From assembly GCA_937858365.1 (NCBI GenBank), contig CALLYK010000305.1, forward strand, positions 1 through 39,452: a stretch of 39,452 bases of DNA. The letters run 5' to 3'. Position numbers and translations under genes: made by a program. The notes beneath the pieces were generated by a model. That model saw only the letters and a list, made by a program, of their open reading frames with translations. It was not told where the DNA came from and made no database searches. Numbering within the stretch: the stretch's first letter is position 1; each line of letters starts with the position of its first letter. Below, piece by piece: positions 22,475 to 31,059 of the stretch. This DNA is from an uncultured Isosphaeraceae bacterium (GTDB lineage: Bacteria; Planctomycetota; Planctomycetia; Isosphaerales; Isosphaeraceae).

Positions 22475-23374
22475 ATGATCCGCCTCGGTATTGTCGATTT
22501 CGACACAAGCCACGCCGTTGAGTTTACCAAACGTCTCAACCACATCGACATTGCGGAGGACCAATGGGTGGATGGGGCCAAGGTCGTCGCGGGGGTGCCT
22601 GGGACCTCTCTCATCGCCCCCGAGACGATCCCCAAGAACACCGCGGACCTTAAGAAATACGGCATCGAAATCCTCGACAAACCCAGCGACCTTCTCGGCA
22701 AGATCGACGCCGTGCTTATCGAGTCGGTGGATGGCGGCGTCCACGTCGACCGCGCCTTACCTTTCTTGGAACGCGGCGTACCAACCTATGTCGACAAGCC
22801 ATTCGCATGCTCGCTCGCCGACGCCGAGAAACTCATGGAAGTCGCCATGCGCCGGCATGTGCCGATGATGTCGAGTTCCAGCCTGCGATACGCGCCCGAG
22901 GTCGTCGCCGCGAGAGGCGGAGGGGCCCCTTCCGGCGCGATCGTGGGCGTGGCCACGCATGGTCCGTCACCGCTGCACCCAACCCGCAATCCGGGGCTCT
23001 TTCATTACGGCATCCATCCTGTCGAGATGCTCTTCACCCTGATGGGGGCCGGCTGCATGAGGCTCTCGTGTCAGGGCGGACCCGACGGCGAGGTCGTCTC
23101 GGGCGTTTGGGGCGACGGCCGCGTCGGCACGGTGCGCGGCATCCGTAAGGGCAGGGCCGACTACGGGTTCACTGTCTTCGGCGAGAAGGCCGTGCTCACC
23201 CAGCCGGTGAGCACCAAGTACATCTATCGAGAGTTGCTCAAGGCGATCGTCAAGATGTTCGAGACCAAGGAAGTGCCGATCGACCCGCGCGAGACGCTGG
23301 AAGTCGTCGCCTTCATCGAGGCGGCCAAGACGAGTCTCGACGCGAGTGGTAAGGTCGTCGAAATCAAGGTCTGA
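22475..23374 (+). CDS. Gfo/Idh/MocA family oxidoreductase
   Basis: A 299-residue NAD(P)-dependent dehydrogenase, probably acting on a sugar or cyclitol. The N-terminal Rossmann fold starts at 'IRLGIVDFDTSHAVEF', with the GxGxxG-like loop altered. 'VPTYVDKPFACSLADAEKL' holds the conserved Lys-Pro of the E-K-P motif, here DKP. The C-terminal domain includes 'HYGIHPVEMLFTLMG' with its substrate-site His residues. No signal peptide is seen, so unlike its neighbour it should be cytoplasmic. GGAG lies ten bases before the ATG. It overlaps the convergent methyltransferase gene by 11 bases, and a 7-bp GC hairpin (23377-23383 with 23391-23397) just past the stop could aid termination. Confidence 0.9.
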   Translation: MIRLGIVDFDTSHAVEFTKRLNHIDIAEDQWVDGAKVVAGVPGTSLIAPETIPKNTADLKKYGIEILDKPSDLLGKIDAVLIESVDGGVHVDRALPFLERGVPTYVDKPFACSLADAEKLMEVAMRRHVPMMSSSSLRYAPEVVAARGGGAPSGAIVGVATHGPSPLHPTRNPGLFHYGIHPVEMLFTLMGAGCMRLSCQGGPDGEVVSGVWGDGRVGTVRGIRKGRADYGFTVFGEKAVLTQPVSTKYIYRELLKAIVKMFETKEVPIDPRETLEVVAFIEAAKTSLDASGKVVEIKV

Positions 23375-24137
23375 CCGCGCGCCGATCGAGGGCGCGCCGC
23401 AAGGCCGCGACGTGTTCGTTCGTGGTGCCGCAACAGCCGCCGAAGAGGCACGCGCCCCGACCCAGGAGTTCCGGCACGGCCGCTTCAAACGACCGCGCGG
23501 AGGCAGGCGGCGCACCAGGCAGACACGCCGACGGCTTCACCATCAAGGGCAGGTCGATCGCCCCCTTCATCATTCTCACCCAACGCCGCATTGGGCCCAT
23601 GCCGACCTGACAGTTGCAGCCAATGGCCGCGGCGCCGGCCTCTTGAAGTTCGCGCGCGGTCGTGATCACCCGGCGCCATCGCCAGAGCGAGACCACGATC
23701 GGGACCTCCGTCGGCATGTGGCCCTTAAGGGTGGCGAGCGTCGCGACCGCTTCCGGGGCCGTGAACGTCTCAAGGACGAGTCCGTCAGCTCCCTGGGCGA
23801 CCATCGCCTCGGCCAGTGAAAGACGGTGGTCGATGGGCCCCACGGGGGCGATGCTGCCCACAACGAACCGCTGGGGACCGGCGGCCTCGCGGGCCAGTCT
23901 CACTCCCGCCGAGACGATCGTTCGCCATTCGCGACGCGTGGGCACTGCGAACGTGTTGGTGAAGAGCACGTCCGCGCCTGCCGCGACGTCAAGGCCGTGA
24001 AGGGCCCGGACTTCTTCGGGGTCGTCGAGGTTGCGTCCGGTTGGGCCGTCGCGACCTCGCGTCGAGAGTCTGGTCCCCATCGCCGCGTTGAGCACGAGCG
24101 GATGACGTTCGGCGAGCGCCTCCGCGAAGCTCGTCAT
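23364..24137 (-). CDS. Homocysteine S-methyltransferase family protein
   Basis: A 257-residue (beta/alpha)8 protein of the BHMT/MetH N-terminal family. Family motifs include 'LNAAMGTRL', 'GADVLFTNTF', 'VVGSIAPVGP' and 'IGCNCQVG'. The terminal 'FGGCCGT' supplies two of the zinc-binding cysteines, with the third in the GCNC loop. It likely transfers a methyl group to homocysteine or a related thiol; the methyl donor is unknown. The protein is somewhat shorter than the ~300 residues usual for this family. The ATG lies 10 bases after the M50 protease stop codon, so the two are probably co-transcribed. Confidence 0.9.
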   Translation of the reverse strand: MTSFAEALAERHPLVLNAAMGTRLSTRGRDGPTGRNLDDPEEVRALHGLDVAAGADVLFTNTFAVPTRREWRTIVSAGVRLAREAAGPQRFVVGSIAPVGPIDHRLSLAEAMVAQGADGLVLETFTAPEAVATLATLKGHMPTEVPIVVSLWRWRRVITTARELQEAGAAAIGCNCQVGMGPMRRWVRMMKGAIDLPLMVKPSACLPGAPPASARSFEAAVPELLGRGACLFGGCCGTTNEHVAALRRALDRRAVRP

Positions 24138-24147
24138 GCTTGGAGGC

Positions 24148-25230
24148 TCATGGGTCGCGCAACCGGTCCTTGTTTTTGATGCGTTTACTCACGCGCACGA
24201 GGAAGCGGTTCTCCTCGTCCGTGAGGGCGGCCTTGCCGACCCGGTGGAGCTTGTCCAGGACCTCGTCCAGGCGTTGTTCCTCGGCGGCCTCCTGGGCGAG
24301 CCGCCGTTGCCTGCGGAGCTCGGAGCGGCGGCGGCGCCAGCGATTGAGGGCGCTCTCGCGACGCGGCCGGACCTTCGCTCCCGCTTCGAGGCTGGTGTAG
24401 CCCTCGGAGAAGTCGTAACCGAAGAGGCCACCTTCCTCGTAGTAGCCCCCATCCTCCAAGATCCTGGCCTCGAAACGGACCATCATCTCGACCAGGATCG
24501 CCAGGCAGAGTAGCGCGATTGAGCCCGTCTTGCCTTGGAAGAGCCGAAGCAGGAAGAGCAGAAACAGGAGCACCGCCGCCGCCCTGGCGACGTAGAGCGA
24601 GGCCATGTTGTCGCGCGTGGCGCTTGTCGAACTTGAGAGGAAGGCGCGCAGGGCCCGGCCGCCGTCGAGCGGCGCGGCTGGGATGAGGTTGACCACGGCC
24701 AGCACCAGGTTGAGCCATCCGAACCAACCGATGCACCAAACGGCCGAGAAGGCGGGGGCCGGTTGGTCGCCGATCCAAGGGGCGCCGCTGCCGAGGCTGA
24801 GCTTCGGGTCGATTGGGTTGCCGAACGGGTTGAGCACCATCCGAGCGCCGAAGAGGTACAGAGCGATCCCGCAACTCAAAGCGACGGCGAGGTTGACGAG
24901 CGGGCCGAAGAGGGCGATGGCCAACGCCTCACGCGGTCGGTGCGAATCACCCGGGTTGGGCAGGGTGAGGTTGCCGAAGGGGGCCAGGTTGACGTCGTCG
25001 GGTTCTTCCCCCAGCCAACGTGCTTGAGCGGCATGTCCGAGTTCGTGCAGGAGTAGGGCCAACAAGAAGAGACACTGCCAGACGAGGGTCTGACGCAAGG
25101 AGGTCTCAGGGTCGATCGCCGCGCCCAAGAGCGAGAGCCCGACAAAGAGGGCCAGCATCAGGTGGACCCGCACCCGCGTGCCCGACCAGCGCCCCAGACT
25201 CAGTGACCAACGAGAGAGGGGATCACTCAT
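24148..25230 (-). CDS. M50 family site-2-protease-like metalloprotease with rhomboid-type C-terminal tail
   Basis: A 360-residue intramembrane zinc protease. HELGH (62-66) lies in a hydrophobic segment, and the second metal motif is NLIPAAPLDGG (181-191). Further membrane segments lie around 105-128, 165-183 and 215-250. The cytoplasmic tail (about 265-360) is highly charged and ends with 'LDKLHRVGKAALTDEENRFL', a helical segment like the DUF6576 tail of many planctomycete and Bacteroidetes rhomboid/M50 proteins. Such proteases cleave membrane-bound anti-sigma factors or other membrane proteins; no anti-sigma gene is nearby. ATG 25230 begins just before the conserved N-terminal helix. Confidence 0.9.
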   Translation of the reverse strand: MSDPLSRWSLSLGRWSGTRVRVHLMLALFVGLSLLGAAIDPETSLRQTLVWQCLFLLALLLHELGHAAQARWLGEEPDDVNLAPFGNLTLPNPGDSHRPREALAIALFGPLVNLAVALSCGIALYLFGARMVLNPFGNPIDPKLSLGSGAPWIGDQPAPAFSAVWCIGWFGWLNLVLAVVNLIPAAPLDGGRALRAFLSSSTSATRDNMASLYVARAAAVLLFLLFLLRLFQGKTGSIALLCLAILVEMMVRFEARILEDGGYYEEGGLFGYDFSEGYTSLEAGAKVRPRRESALNRWRRRRSELRRQRRLAQEAAEEQRLDEVLDKLHRVGKAALTDEENRFLVRVSKRIKNKDRLRDP

Positions 25231-25288
25231 GGAGGTCCATCGCGGGGGACGGAGGGGTCGAGACGGTCCCGAACATTGTCCAGAGGCT

Positions 25289-25317
25289 AGTCTATCGAGC
25301 TGGTGCGAAGGTCGCAA
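25289..25317 (-). promoter_or_regulatory. Candidate promoter of the M50 protease gene
   Basis: Reading leftward, TTGCGA (25317-25312), a 17-base spacer and TAGACT (25294-25289) give 4/6 and 4/6 matches to sigma70 elements, about 60 bases before the ATG at 25230. Spacing and position are good but the match is modest. Confidence 0.35.
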
Positions 25318-25355
25318 CGCGGCCGAATCGGCCGGCCGGCCCCCGCACAAGGCGG

Positions 25356-25384
25356 TTGTGACTGGCGAGAGGCTGGGTTATCTT
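25356..25384 (+). promoter_or_regulatory. Candidate promoter of the membrane/spermidine-synthase-like gene
   Basis: TTGTGA (25356-25361), a 17-base spacer and TATCTT (25379-25384) form a sigma70-like pair about 60 bases before the ATG at 25446. Together with the leftward candidate at 25289-25317 it would make a compact divergent promoter. Confidence 0.35.
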
Positions 25385-25445
25385 GATTCGATCGTTTGAC
25401 TTGCGACGACCACTCAGGCCGCCACGTCCCGGAGACCGACCCCCG

Positions 25446-28400
25446 ATGAAGGGCCTCGCCGACCGTCTTTTGCCGTATGCCCTGGCCTTTTTCAGTAGCC
25501 TTTGCATCATGGTGCTGGAACTCGTGGCCAGCCGTCTCGTGGGCCAACACGTCGGCATGTCCTTGAGCGTTTGGACGTGCGTGATCGGCGTGATCCTGGG
25601 CGGCATCTGCTTGGGGAACGTTCTGGGCGGGCGGCTCGCCGACCGAGCCGAACCGCGCCAGGTGCTTGGGCCCCTTTACGCGCTCGCCTCGGTCCTCACG
25701 CTGGCGACCCTGGGCATGAACGCGCTCGTCGGCCTGGTGCCCTCGCCAGGGGCCCAGACCGCCTTGTTCCTTTGGGACTTGCGCACGATCGTCATCGTCA
25801 CCCTGGACTTCCTCGTACCGGCGACCGTCTTGGGCATGATTAGCCCGACCGTGGCCAAGATCGCGGTGGAGCAAGCGGCCCAATCGGGGAAGTCCGGCAG
25901 CGCCATCGGCGACGTCTATTTCTGGGGCGCGGTCGGCTCGATCGTGGGCACGTTCCTGGCGGGTTTCTGGCTGATCTATATGGCGCCAACGTCGGTGATC
26001 GTGGTGGCGGTGGCGGCGGCCCTTGCTTTGCTCGCCGGGGCCATGCGGGGCCGTCAGGACCTGGCCGCGCTCGGTCTCTTGCCGGCGTTCGTCTTGGCCC
26101 TTCTGGGCCTGGCGACGGCCTCGCTCGGCTTTAGTGTCTCGTGGCTGGCCGGCGCGAGCGACCAGGGCGAATTCCTCGTCTCGACGGCCCTCTGGATGGG
26201 CATCGCGGCCGGCGGCGTGGCCGCTTTGGGCCTTCTGGCCGCGGCCCTGAGCGGCCCACCCGTCGCCACACTCCCGAGCGTCGCGGTCGCGGCCTGTCTG
26301 GGGGCCTCGTGTTTGGGTTGGGTGGGTCGGAACGTGCCCAAGATGTCGTTCGGCTCCACGCCGATGAACCTGCTCGCGTTGATCGGCGCGGGACTGGCGG
26401 TCGTCGTCGCCGTCTTCGCGGCCCGCGGACTCAGCGCACTGGTCTCAGGGGCCGAGGCGCCCGCCGACGAGGAGAACGTCGGTCCGGCCCCTAAGGTCAG
26501 CCTGAAGGACCTGGCCGCGCTCGCGTTCATCGCCAGCCTCGGGTTCATGGCCTTGGAGATGGTCGCCGGCCGGCTCGTGCAGCGCCACCTCGGGTCGAGT
26601 GTTTACAACTGGACGAGTGTGATCGGCGTCTTGCTGGGCGGACTGAGTTTGGGGAACTTGATCGGCGGCAAGTTGGCCGATCGCGTTCGCGACGAGAAGC
26701 AGGCCAGTTGGCTCTTCCTGGTGGCCTCGATGGCCACCTTGTCGGTCCTGCTTCTGGAACGGCAGGACATGCTCGACAACCTCACGAAGTTCGTCTGGAG
26801 CCTGGGCAAGACCAAGATCGGGTCGGACGCTCCCCACGCCCTTCTGAGCGACGCCATCGACATGCGCGGCTACCCTTGGTGGTTCCGGGTCCTCAGCAAG
26901 ACGACCATCGTCTTCTTCATCCCGGCCGTGACGATGGGGACGGTCAGTCCGATCGTGGCCAAGCTGGCCGTCGATCGGTTGCGACGGTCCAAACGCACTG
27001 GACGGGCGATCGGCGAGGTTTACGCCTGGGGCATGGTCGGCAGCATCCTGGGCACGTTCCTCACCGGGTTCGTGCTCATCGACGCCCTGGGGACCAAAGG
27101 CGTGCTTCTCGTGATCACGGCCTTGATGGCGGTCTCGGCCACCTTCCTGGGCTCGATCGTCCACGCGGCTTGGGCGGGTATCCCCTTGGGCCTCCTGGCG
27201 ATGAGCGTCTTGCCCTTCACCATCTTCCAGAACCATCGGCTCTTCGACTTCATCCGGGAAGACCATTTCAGCCCTGAGAAGGGGATCGCTTATGCCGATG
27301 AGAGCAACTATTATTACATTAAGGTCGAGGACGACCCGTATTACCCCAGGGCGCCCGACCCTGACGAGACCAACCCAAACGACGGTCAGCCCCTTAAGAA
27401 GCGGACCCTCGTGCTCGACAACTTGATCCACGGCTACTTCCTGCTCGGCCACCCCGAGCACATTGAGTACGATTACGAGTTCATTTACGCCCAAGTGGCC
27501 CACCGCGTGGCCCTCGCCAAGGCCAAGGCCGAGGCCAAAGGCACGGACGAGGCCGACGTCAAGCCGGCGGCGCTTCGGACCATGTTCCTGGGCGGCGGGG
27601 CCTACACGTTCCCCCGTTACCTTCAGCATAAGTACCCAGGCACCACCGCGGACGTCGCCGAGATCGACCCCGGGGTGACCAAGGCCAATCGCCTGGGAAC
27701 AGGCTTCCTCGATTCCGTGCCGCCCTTCGAGTCGATGCAACGCACCGAGGCTGGTCAGCCTTTCTTCCTGGTGGAGGGAATGCCCCTGAGGCTCGGGCCG
27801 CTCAAGTGGCCCTCGCCCTCCACGTCCGAAGACAAGGACCCGGCGTTCCTCAAGGCCGAGCTCGAGCGCGCGGAAAACGAGGCCCGCGAGATGCACAAGG
27901 ACCTGGAGAAGTCCAGCTTCCCCACGATCAAGACAACGTTCGGGGACGCCCGCCAGTTCGTCGAGCGCCGTCAGGGTCAGGTCCGATACGACCTCATCTT
28001 CGGCGACGCCTTCAATGACTTCTCCGTCCCCTGGCACCTCACCACCCGCGAATTCAACGAGAAACTCAACAACCTTCTCGGCGACGATGGTGTTTATATG
28101 ATTAACATCATCGACGTTTACAAGTCGGACCGCAAGGCGATCGCCCAAGGCCTGGCCGACGCCGAGTACAAGGCGGTGGCCGCCACCCTGCGGGACGCGG
28201 GTGTGCCCGCGAAGCGTAGCGACCCGCTGGGCAAGAAACTAGTCAACGCCCTGGATGACGCCGGGCTCGGCGTGGCGACCTGGCCCATCGCCCGAGCGAT
28301 CGCCACCGCCTTCGCCGATGATCCCGCGCTCGAAGGGCTGGACCCGGCCGCGGCCGTCGAGGCGATGAACGCGGTCCCCGAGCTCGTCCGCGGCCAGGAG

Positions 28401-28901
28401 GACGCGATGCTCGACGTGCTCATCGACTCGCTTCGCGGTGAGGCCGAGTTGGGTAAGTCCTCCTTCGAGGAGGTCGCCAAGGCGGTCCTCGCCCGCGAAC
28501 AGAGTTTCGCCAAGGACCGCGAGGCCTTGGCCCGAGTCGCGCTTCGCTCCATGTCCTCCGGCAGGTATCTGGGCGGCTTCCTCAGTTCGTGGGTCGAAAC
28601 GGCCCGATTGACGTTCCCACATGTGTACGTCTTCGGCACCGACGACCCGCCCGGGTCGGGCCTACGCGAGACGTTCGTCGTGGCGGTCTCGCGTAAACCC
28701 CTCGACGTCGAGGACATTGGGAGCAGGCCCGGCGAGCCCAAGTTCTACCTCAAGAGCGGCAAGCTCTTCGAGGCCAAGGCCTACGACGAGGCCAATCAGA
28801 AGGCCCTCAAGGTCCGGGCCCGAGGCATCGTCTTGAGCGACGACTACGCCCCGGTGGAGAACCTGCTCGCCCCCGTGGCCGCCACCCGCGGCGAGGATTA
28901 A
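25446..28901 (+). CDS. Duplicated membrane domain fused to spermidine-synthase-like domain
   Basis: An 1151-residue protein. Two homologous multi-helix membrane blocks lie at about 8-240 and 353-600. Each has a matching stretch ('MVLELVASRLVGQHVG' / 'MALEMVAGRLVQRHLG'; 'GVILGGICLGNVLGGRLADR' / 'GVLLGGLSLGNLIGGKLADR'), so the region arose by duplication. The C-terminal part is a spermidine-synthase-type Rossmann methyltransferase fold: 'MFLGGGAYTFPRYL' (713), 'VAEIDPGV', 'DLIFGDAFNDFSVPWHL' (849) and 'GVYMINIID' (about 880). A ~150-residue helical insertion (about 889-1040) separates it from the last strands. The aminopropyltransferase reaction is not assured. ATG 25446 has GGAGA ten bases upstream; a longer frame starts at 25383. 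Confidence 0.9.
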   Translation: MKGLADRLLPYALAFFSSLCIMVLELVASRLVGQHVGMSLSVWTCVIGVILGGICLGNVLGGRLADRAEPRQVLGPLYALASVLTLATLGMNALVGLVPSPGAQTALFLWDLRTIVIVTLDFLVPATVLGMISPTVAKIAVEQAAQSGKSGSAIGDVYFWGAVGSIVGTFLAGFWLIYMAPTSVIVVAVAAALALLAGAMRGRQDLAALGLLPAFVLALLGLATASLGFSVSWLAGASDQGEFLVSTALWMGIAAGGVAALGLLAAALSGPPVATLPSVAVAACLGASCLGWVGRNVPKMSFGSTPMNLLALIGAGLAVVVAVFAARGLSALVSGAEAPADEENVGPAPKVSLKDLAALAFIASLGFMALEMVAGRLVQRHLGSSVYNWTSVIGVLLGGLSLGNLIGGKLADRVRDEKQASWLFLVASMATLSVLLLERQDMLDNLTKFVWSLGKTKIGSDAPHALLSDAIDMRGYPWWFRVLSKTTIVFFIPAVTMGTVSPIVAKLAVDRLRRSKRTGRAIGEVYAWGMVGSILGTFLTGFVLIDALGTKGVLLVITALMAVSATFLGSIVHAAWAGIPLGLLAMSVLPFTIFQNHRLFDFIREDHFSPEKGIAYADESNYYYIKVEDDPYYPRAPDPDETNPNDGQPLKKRTLVLDNLIHGYFLLGHPEHIEYDYEFIYAQVAHRVALAKAKAEAKGTDEADVKPAALRTMFLGGGAYTFPRYLQHKYPGTTADVAEIDPGVTKANRLGTGFLDSVPPFESMQRTEAGQPFFLVEGMPLRLGPLKWPSPSTSEDKDPAFLKAELERAENEAREMHKDLEKSSFPTIKTTFGDARQFVERRQGQVRYDLIFGDAFNDFSVPWHLTTREFNEKLNNLLGDDGVYMINIIDVYKSDRKAIAQGLADAEYKAVAATLRDAGVPAKRSDPLGKKLVNALDDAGLGVATWPIARAIATAFADDPALEGLDPAAAVEAMNAVPELVRGQEDAMLDVLIDSLRGEAELGKSSFEEVAKAVLAREQSFAKDREALARVALRSMSSGRYLGGFLSSWVETARLTFPHVYVFGTDDPPGSGLRETFVVAVSRKPLDVEDIGSRPGEPKFYLKSGKLFEAKAYDEANQKALKVRARGIVLSDDYAPVENLLAPVAATRGED

Positions 28902-28930
28902 TCGAAGAGCCGAGAAGGGCCCATCGCATC

Positions 28931-29527
28931 ATGGAATCGCACGACCCAGCGCCCCGACCATCCACCCACAGGGGCCTCGGACTGACCCTGGCCGCTTGTC
29001 TAGTGGTCGCCTGGCTGGTCTATGTGCGCGTGGTCCTTCCCCGAGTGAGCGGCCCGGGCGAGCTCACGCCGGCGCCGCTCTCGGCCCCCTCGCAGCCCTT
29101 GCAAACCGATTATCGCTGGGAGTTGCGGGGCATCGATGGCCAACCGTTCGACTTCACGTCCATGCGCGACAAGGTGGTCTTCCTCAACGTTTGGGCGAGT
29201 TGGTGTCCACCATGTCGCGCGGAGATGCCCTCCATCCTGGCCCTCGCCGGTCGTGCCGAGCTGAAGGAAGCGGTCTTCCTCCTTGTGGGCGTGAACGACG
29301 GTCCCGATGAGTTGCGTCGGTTCCTTGGGCCTGAGCTCGTTGAGCGGCCGGTGAAGGCCCTCGTGGCGGGAGGCCCCAACCCGACGTTCGATTCCGAAGC
29401 CATCCCAGCGACCTTCATCCTGGACCGATCGGGCCGGGTGGTCATCCGTCATATGGGGGCCGCGAATTGGGACACCCCCGAAGTGGCTGGTTTTCTCGAG
29501 AAGCTGCTGAAGACAAAGGCACCTTGA
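28931..29527 (+). CDS. TlpA-like membrane-anchored thioredoxin
   Basis: A 198-residue protein with one N-terminal membrane anchor (about 16-38) and a thioredoxin fold outside the cytoplasm. The redox site is WCPPC (Cys92, Cys95) within 'VFLNVWASWCPPCRAEMP', and the cis-proline segment is 'AIPATFILDRSG'. TlpA/ResA-type proteins reduce disulfides, often in cytochrome c maturation or envelope redox control; no cytochrome gene is near. It follows the spermidine-synthase-like gene after 29 bases and is probably in the same transcript. Confidence 0.92.
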   Translation: MESHDPAPRPSTHRGLGLTLAACLVVAWLVYVRVVLPRVSGPGELTPAPLSAPSQPLQTDYRWELRGIDGQPFDFTSMRDKVVFLNVWASWCPPCRAEMPSILALAGRAELKEAVFLLVGVNDGPDELRRFLGPELVERPVKALVAGGPNPTFDSEAIPATFILDRSGRVVIRHMGAANWDTPEVAGFLEKLLKTKAP

Positions 29528-29591
29528 GGAAGAGACTCGCCTTGTTGCTCCACCTCCCCGACTTGCTCGTACGCTCGCCAACGGCTACCTT

Positions 29592-29610
29592 GTTGCACAA
29601 GGGTTGCACA
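29592..29610 (+). repeat. Direct repeat GTTGCACA x2, possible operator
   Basis: GTTGCACA occurs at 29592-29599 and 29603-29610, 11 bases apart (about one helical turn), 27 bases before the DUF1501 start codon. Repeats in helical phase at this position could bind a regulator. No match to a known operator is claimed. Confidence 0.3.
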
Positions 29611-29636
29611 GAGCGGGACGGTCCGAGGGGACGCGC

Positions 29637-31043
29637 ATGACCTTGTCGCTTGGCCATCGCCATCATGATGGGATCGTTCGCCGCGAATTCCTTCAGGTCG
29701 GCTTCTCGGGTTTGCTCGGCATCGGTCTTCCCGGCCTGATGGCGGCCCGCGCGGCCGCCGATGGTCAACAGCGAGGCGAGAAACTCGTCCCGCGGGCCAA
29801 GTCGATGGTGTTGGTCTTCCTCACGGGCGGCCTCAGCCACATCGATTCGTTCGACCCCAAGCCGAACGCCCCGCAAGGCATCCGCGGCGACTTCTCTCCC
29901 ATCGACAGCAGCGTCCCGGGCATCACGTTCGCGGAGGTCCTTCCCGAAATGGCCAGGCGCGCCGAGATGTTGGCGGTCGTTCGGTCCTTTTCTCATAAAT
30001 ACACCAATCACCTTAATGCAACGCATGAAGTCCTGACCGGACAACCGCAGCCGGGGGCCTTCTTCGACAAGATCGCCGCGCGGACCGACTTCCCTTGCTA
30101 CGCCTCGACCCTGGGCCATCTCAGGCCGCGGGCCGACGGCGTCCCGAGCGGCGTGATGCTCCCCACTTTCTTGATGGAAGGACCACTCGTCTGGCCGGGC
30201 CAGCACGCTGGGTTCCTCGGGCCCCGTTTCGATCCCTGGCAGGTCCGTCAAGACCCCAATTCCCCAACCTTCCGGGTGGAAGACCTCCGTCTTCCCGACG
30301 GCTTCAGCGTCGAACGGCTGGGTTCGCGGAAGGGCCTCCTCGAAGACCTCGGCCTTCAGCGCGATCGGCTGTCGGCCGCGAGCGAGGCCGACGCGCTCTC
30401 CGGCCCGCGCGACCTGGCCTATTCGCTCCTGCTTTCGGGCAAGGTGGCCCGGGCCTTCGAACTCGATCGTGAGGACCCGAAGGTCCGCGACAAGTACGGG
30501 CGGCACACCTTTGGCCAGTCGCTCTTACTGGCCCGTCGTTTGGTCGAAGCGGGCGTGCCGATCGTCCAGGCCAACATGGGCCGCGTGCAAACATGGGACA
30601 CCCACAACGGCAACTTCAAGCGCCTCAAGAACGACCTCTTGCCCCCCACCGAACGCGGCGTCGCGGCCTTGCTCGACGACCTGAACGTTCGCGGGTTGTT
30701 GGACGAGACCCTCGTGATCGTCACGGGAGAGTTCGGCCGGACGCCGCGGATCGGTTCGACCACCGGCAACGCGAACGGTCCCGACGGCCGCGACCACTGG
30801 TCCGCTTGCTTCTCCGCCGCGTTCGCGGGCGCTGGGGTCCGCGGTGGGCAGGTGATTGGCCAGTCCGACCGCATCGGCGCTTATCCGGCGAGTCGTCCCT
30901 ATCGTCCGGCTGACCTCGCCGCCACCGTTTATCGGGCCTTCGGCATCGACCCGGCCATCGAACTGCGCGACAAACTCGACCGACCAATCCGACTCAGCGA
31001 TGGCGAAGTGATCGGCCCGCTATACTCGGGCGGCTCGGTTTGA
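29637..31043 (+). CDS. DUF1501 family protein, Tat-exported
   Basis: A 468-residue protein. The twin-arginine signal 'RREFLQVGFSGLLGIGLPG' lies at the N-terminus. The DUF1501 domain shows 'FLTGGLSHIDSFDPKPNAP', 'NHLNATHEVLTG', 'WDTHNGNFKRLK', 'VTGEFGRTPRIG' and 'GRDHWSACFSAAFAG'. This is a sulfatase/alkaline-phosphatase-like family that is highly expanded in planctomycetes; the reaction is unknown. It often follows a DUF1549/DUF1553 cytochrome-type gene, which is absent here. ATG 29637 has GAGGGG six bases upstream; a longer frame from 29604 would add 11 residues before the signal. Confidence 0.93.
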   Translation: MTLSLGHRHHDGIVRREFLQVGFSGLLGIGLPGLMAARAAADGQQRGEKLVPRAKSMVLVFLTGGLSHIDSFDPKPNAPQGIRGDFSPIDSSVPGITFAEVLPEMARRAEMLAVVRSFSHKYTNHLNATHEVLTGQPQPGAFFDKIAARTDFPCYASTLGHLRPRADGVPSGVMLPTFLMEGPLVWPGQHAGFLGPRFDPWQVRQDPNSPTFRVEDLRLPDGFSVERLGSRKGLLEDLGLQRDRLSAASEADALSGPRDLAYSLLLSGKVARAFELDREDPKVRDKYGRHTFGQSLLLARRLVEAGVPIVQANMGRVQTWDTHNGNFKRLKNDLLPPTERGVAALLDDLNVRGLLDETLVIVTGEFGRTPRIGSTTGNANGPDGRDHWSACFSAAFAGAGVRGGQVIGQSDRIGAYPASRPYRPADLAATVYRAFGIDPAIELRDKLDRPIRLSDGEVIGPLYSGGSV

Positions 31044-31059
31044 ACGGGAGGACCCGGTG

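Noticed and set aside
26445-28148. Leftward open frame (567 codons) opposite the spermidine-synthase-like gene
   Set aside because: Product lacks domains and lies antisense to well-supported membrane and Rossmann motifs.
29442-30506. Leftward open frame (354 codons) opposite the DUF1501 gene
   Set aside because: Antisense of clear DUF1501 motifs; no family recognised.
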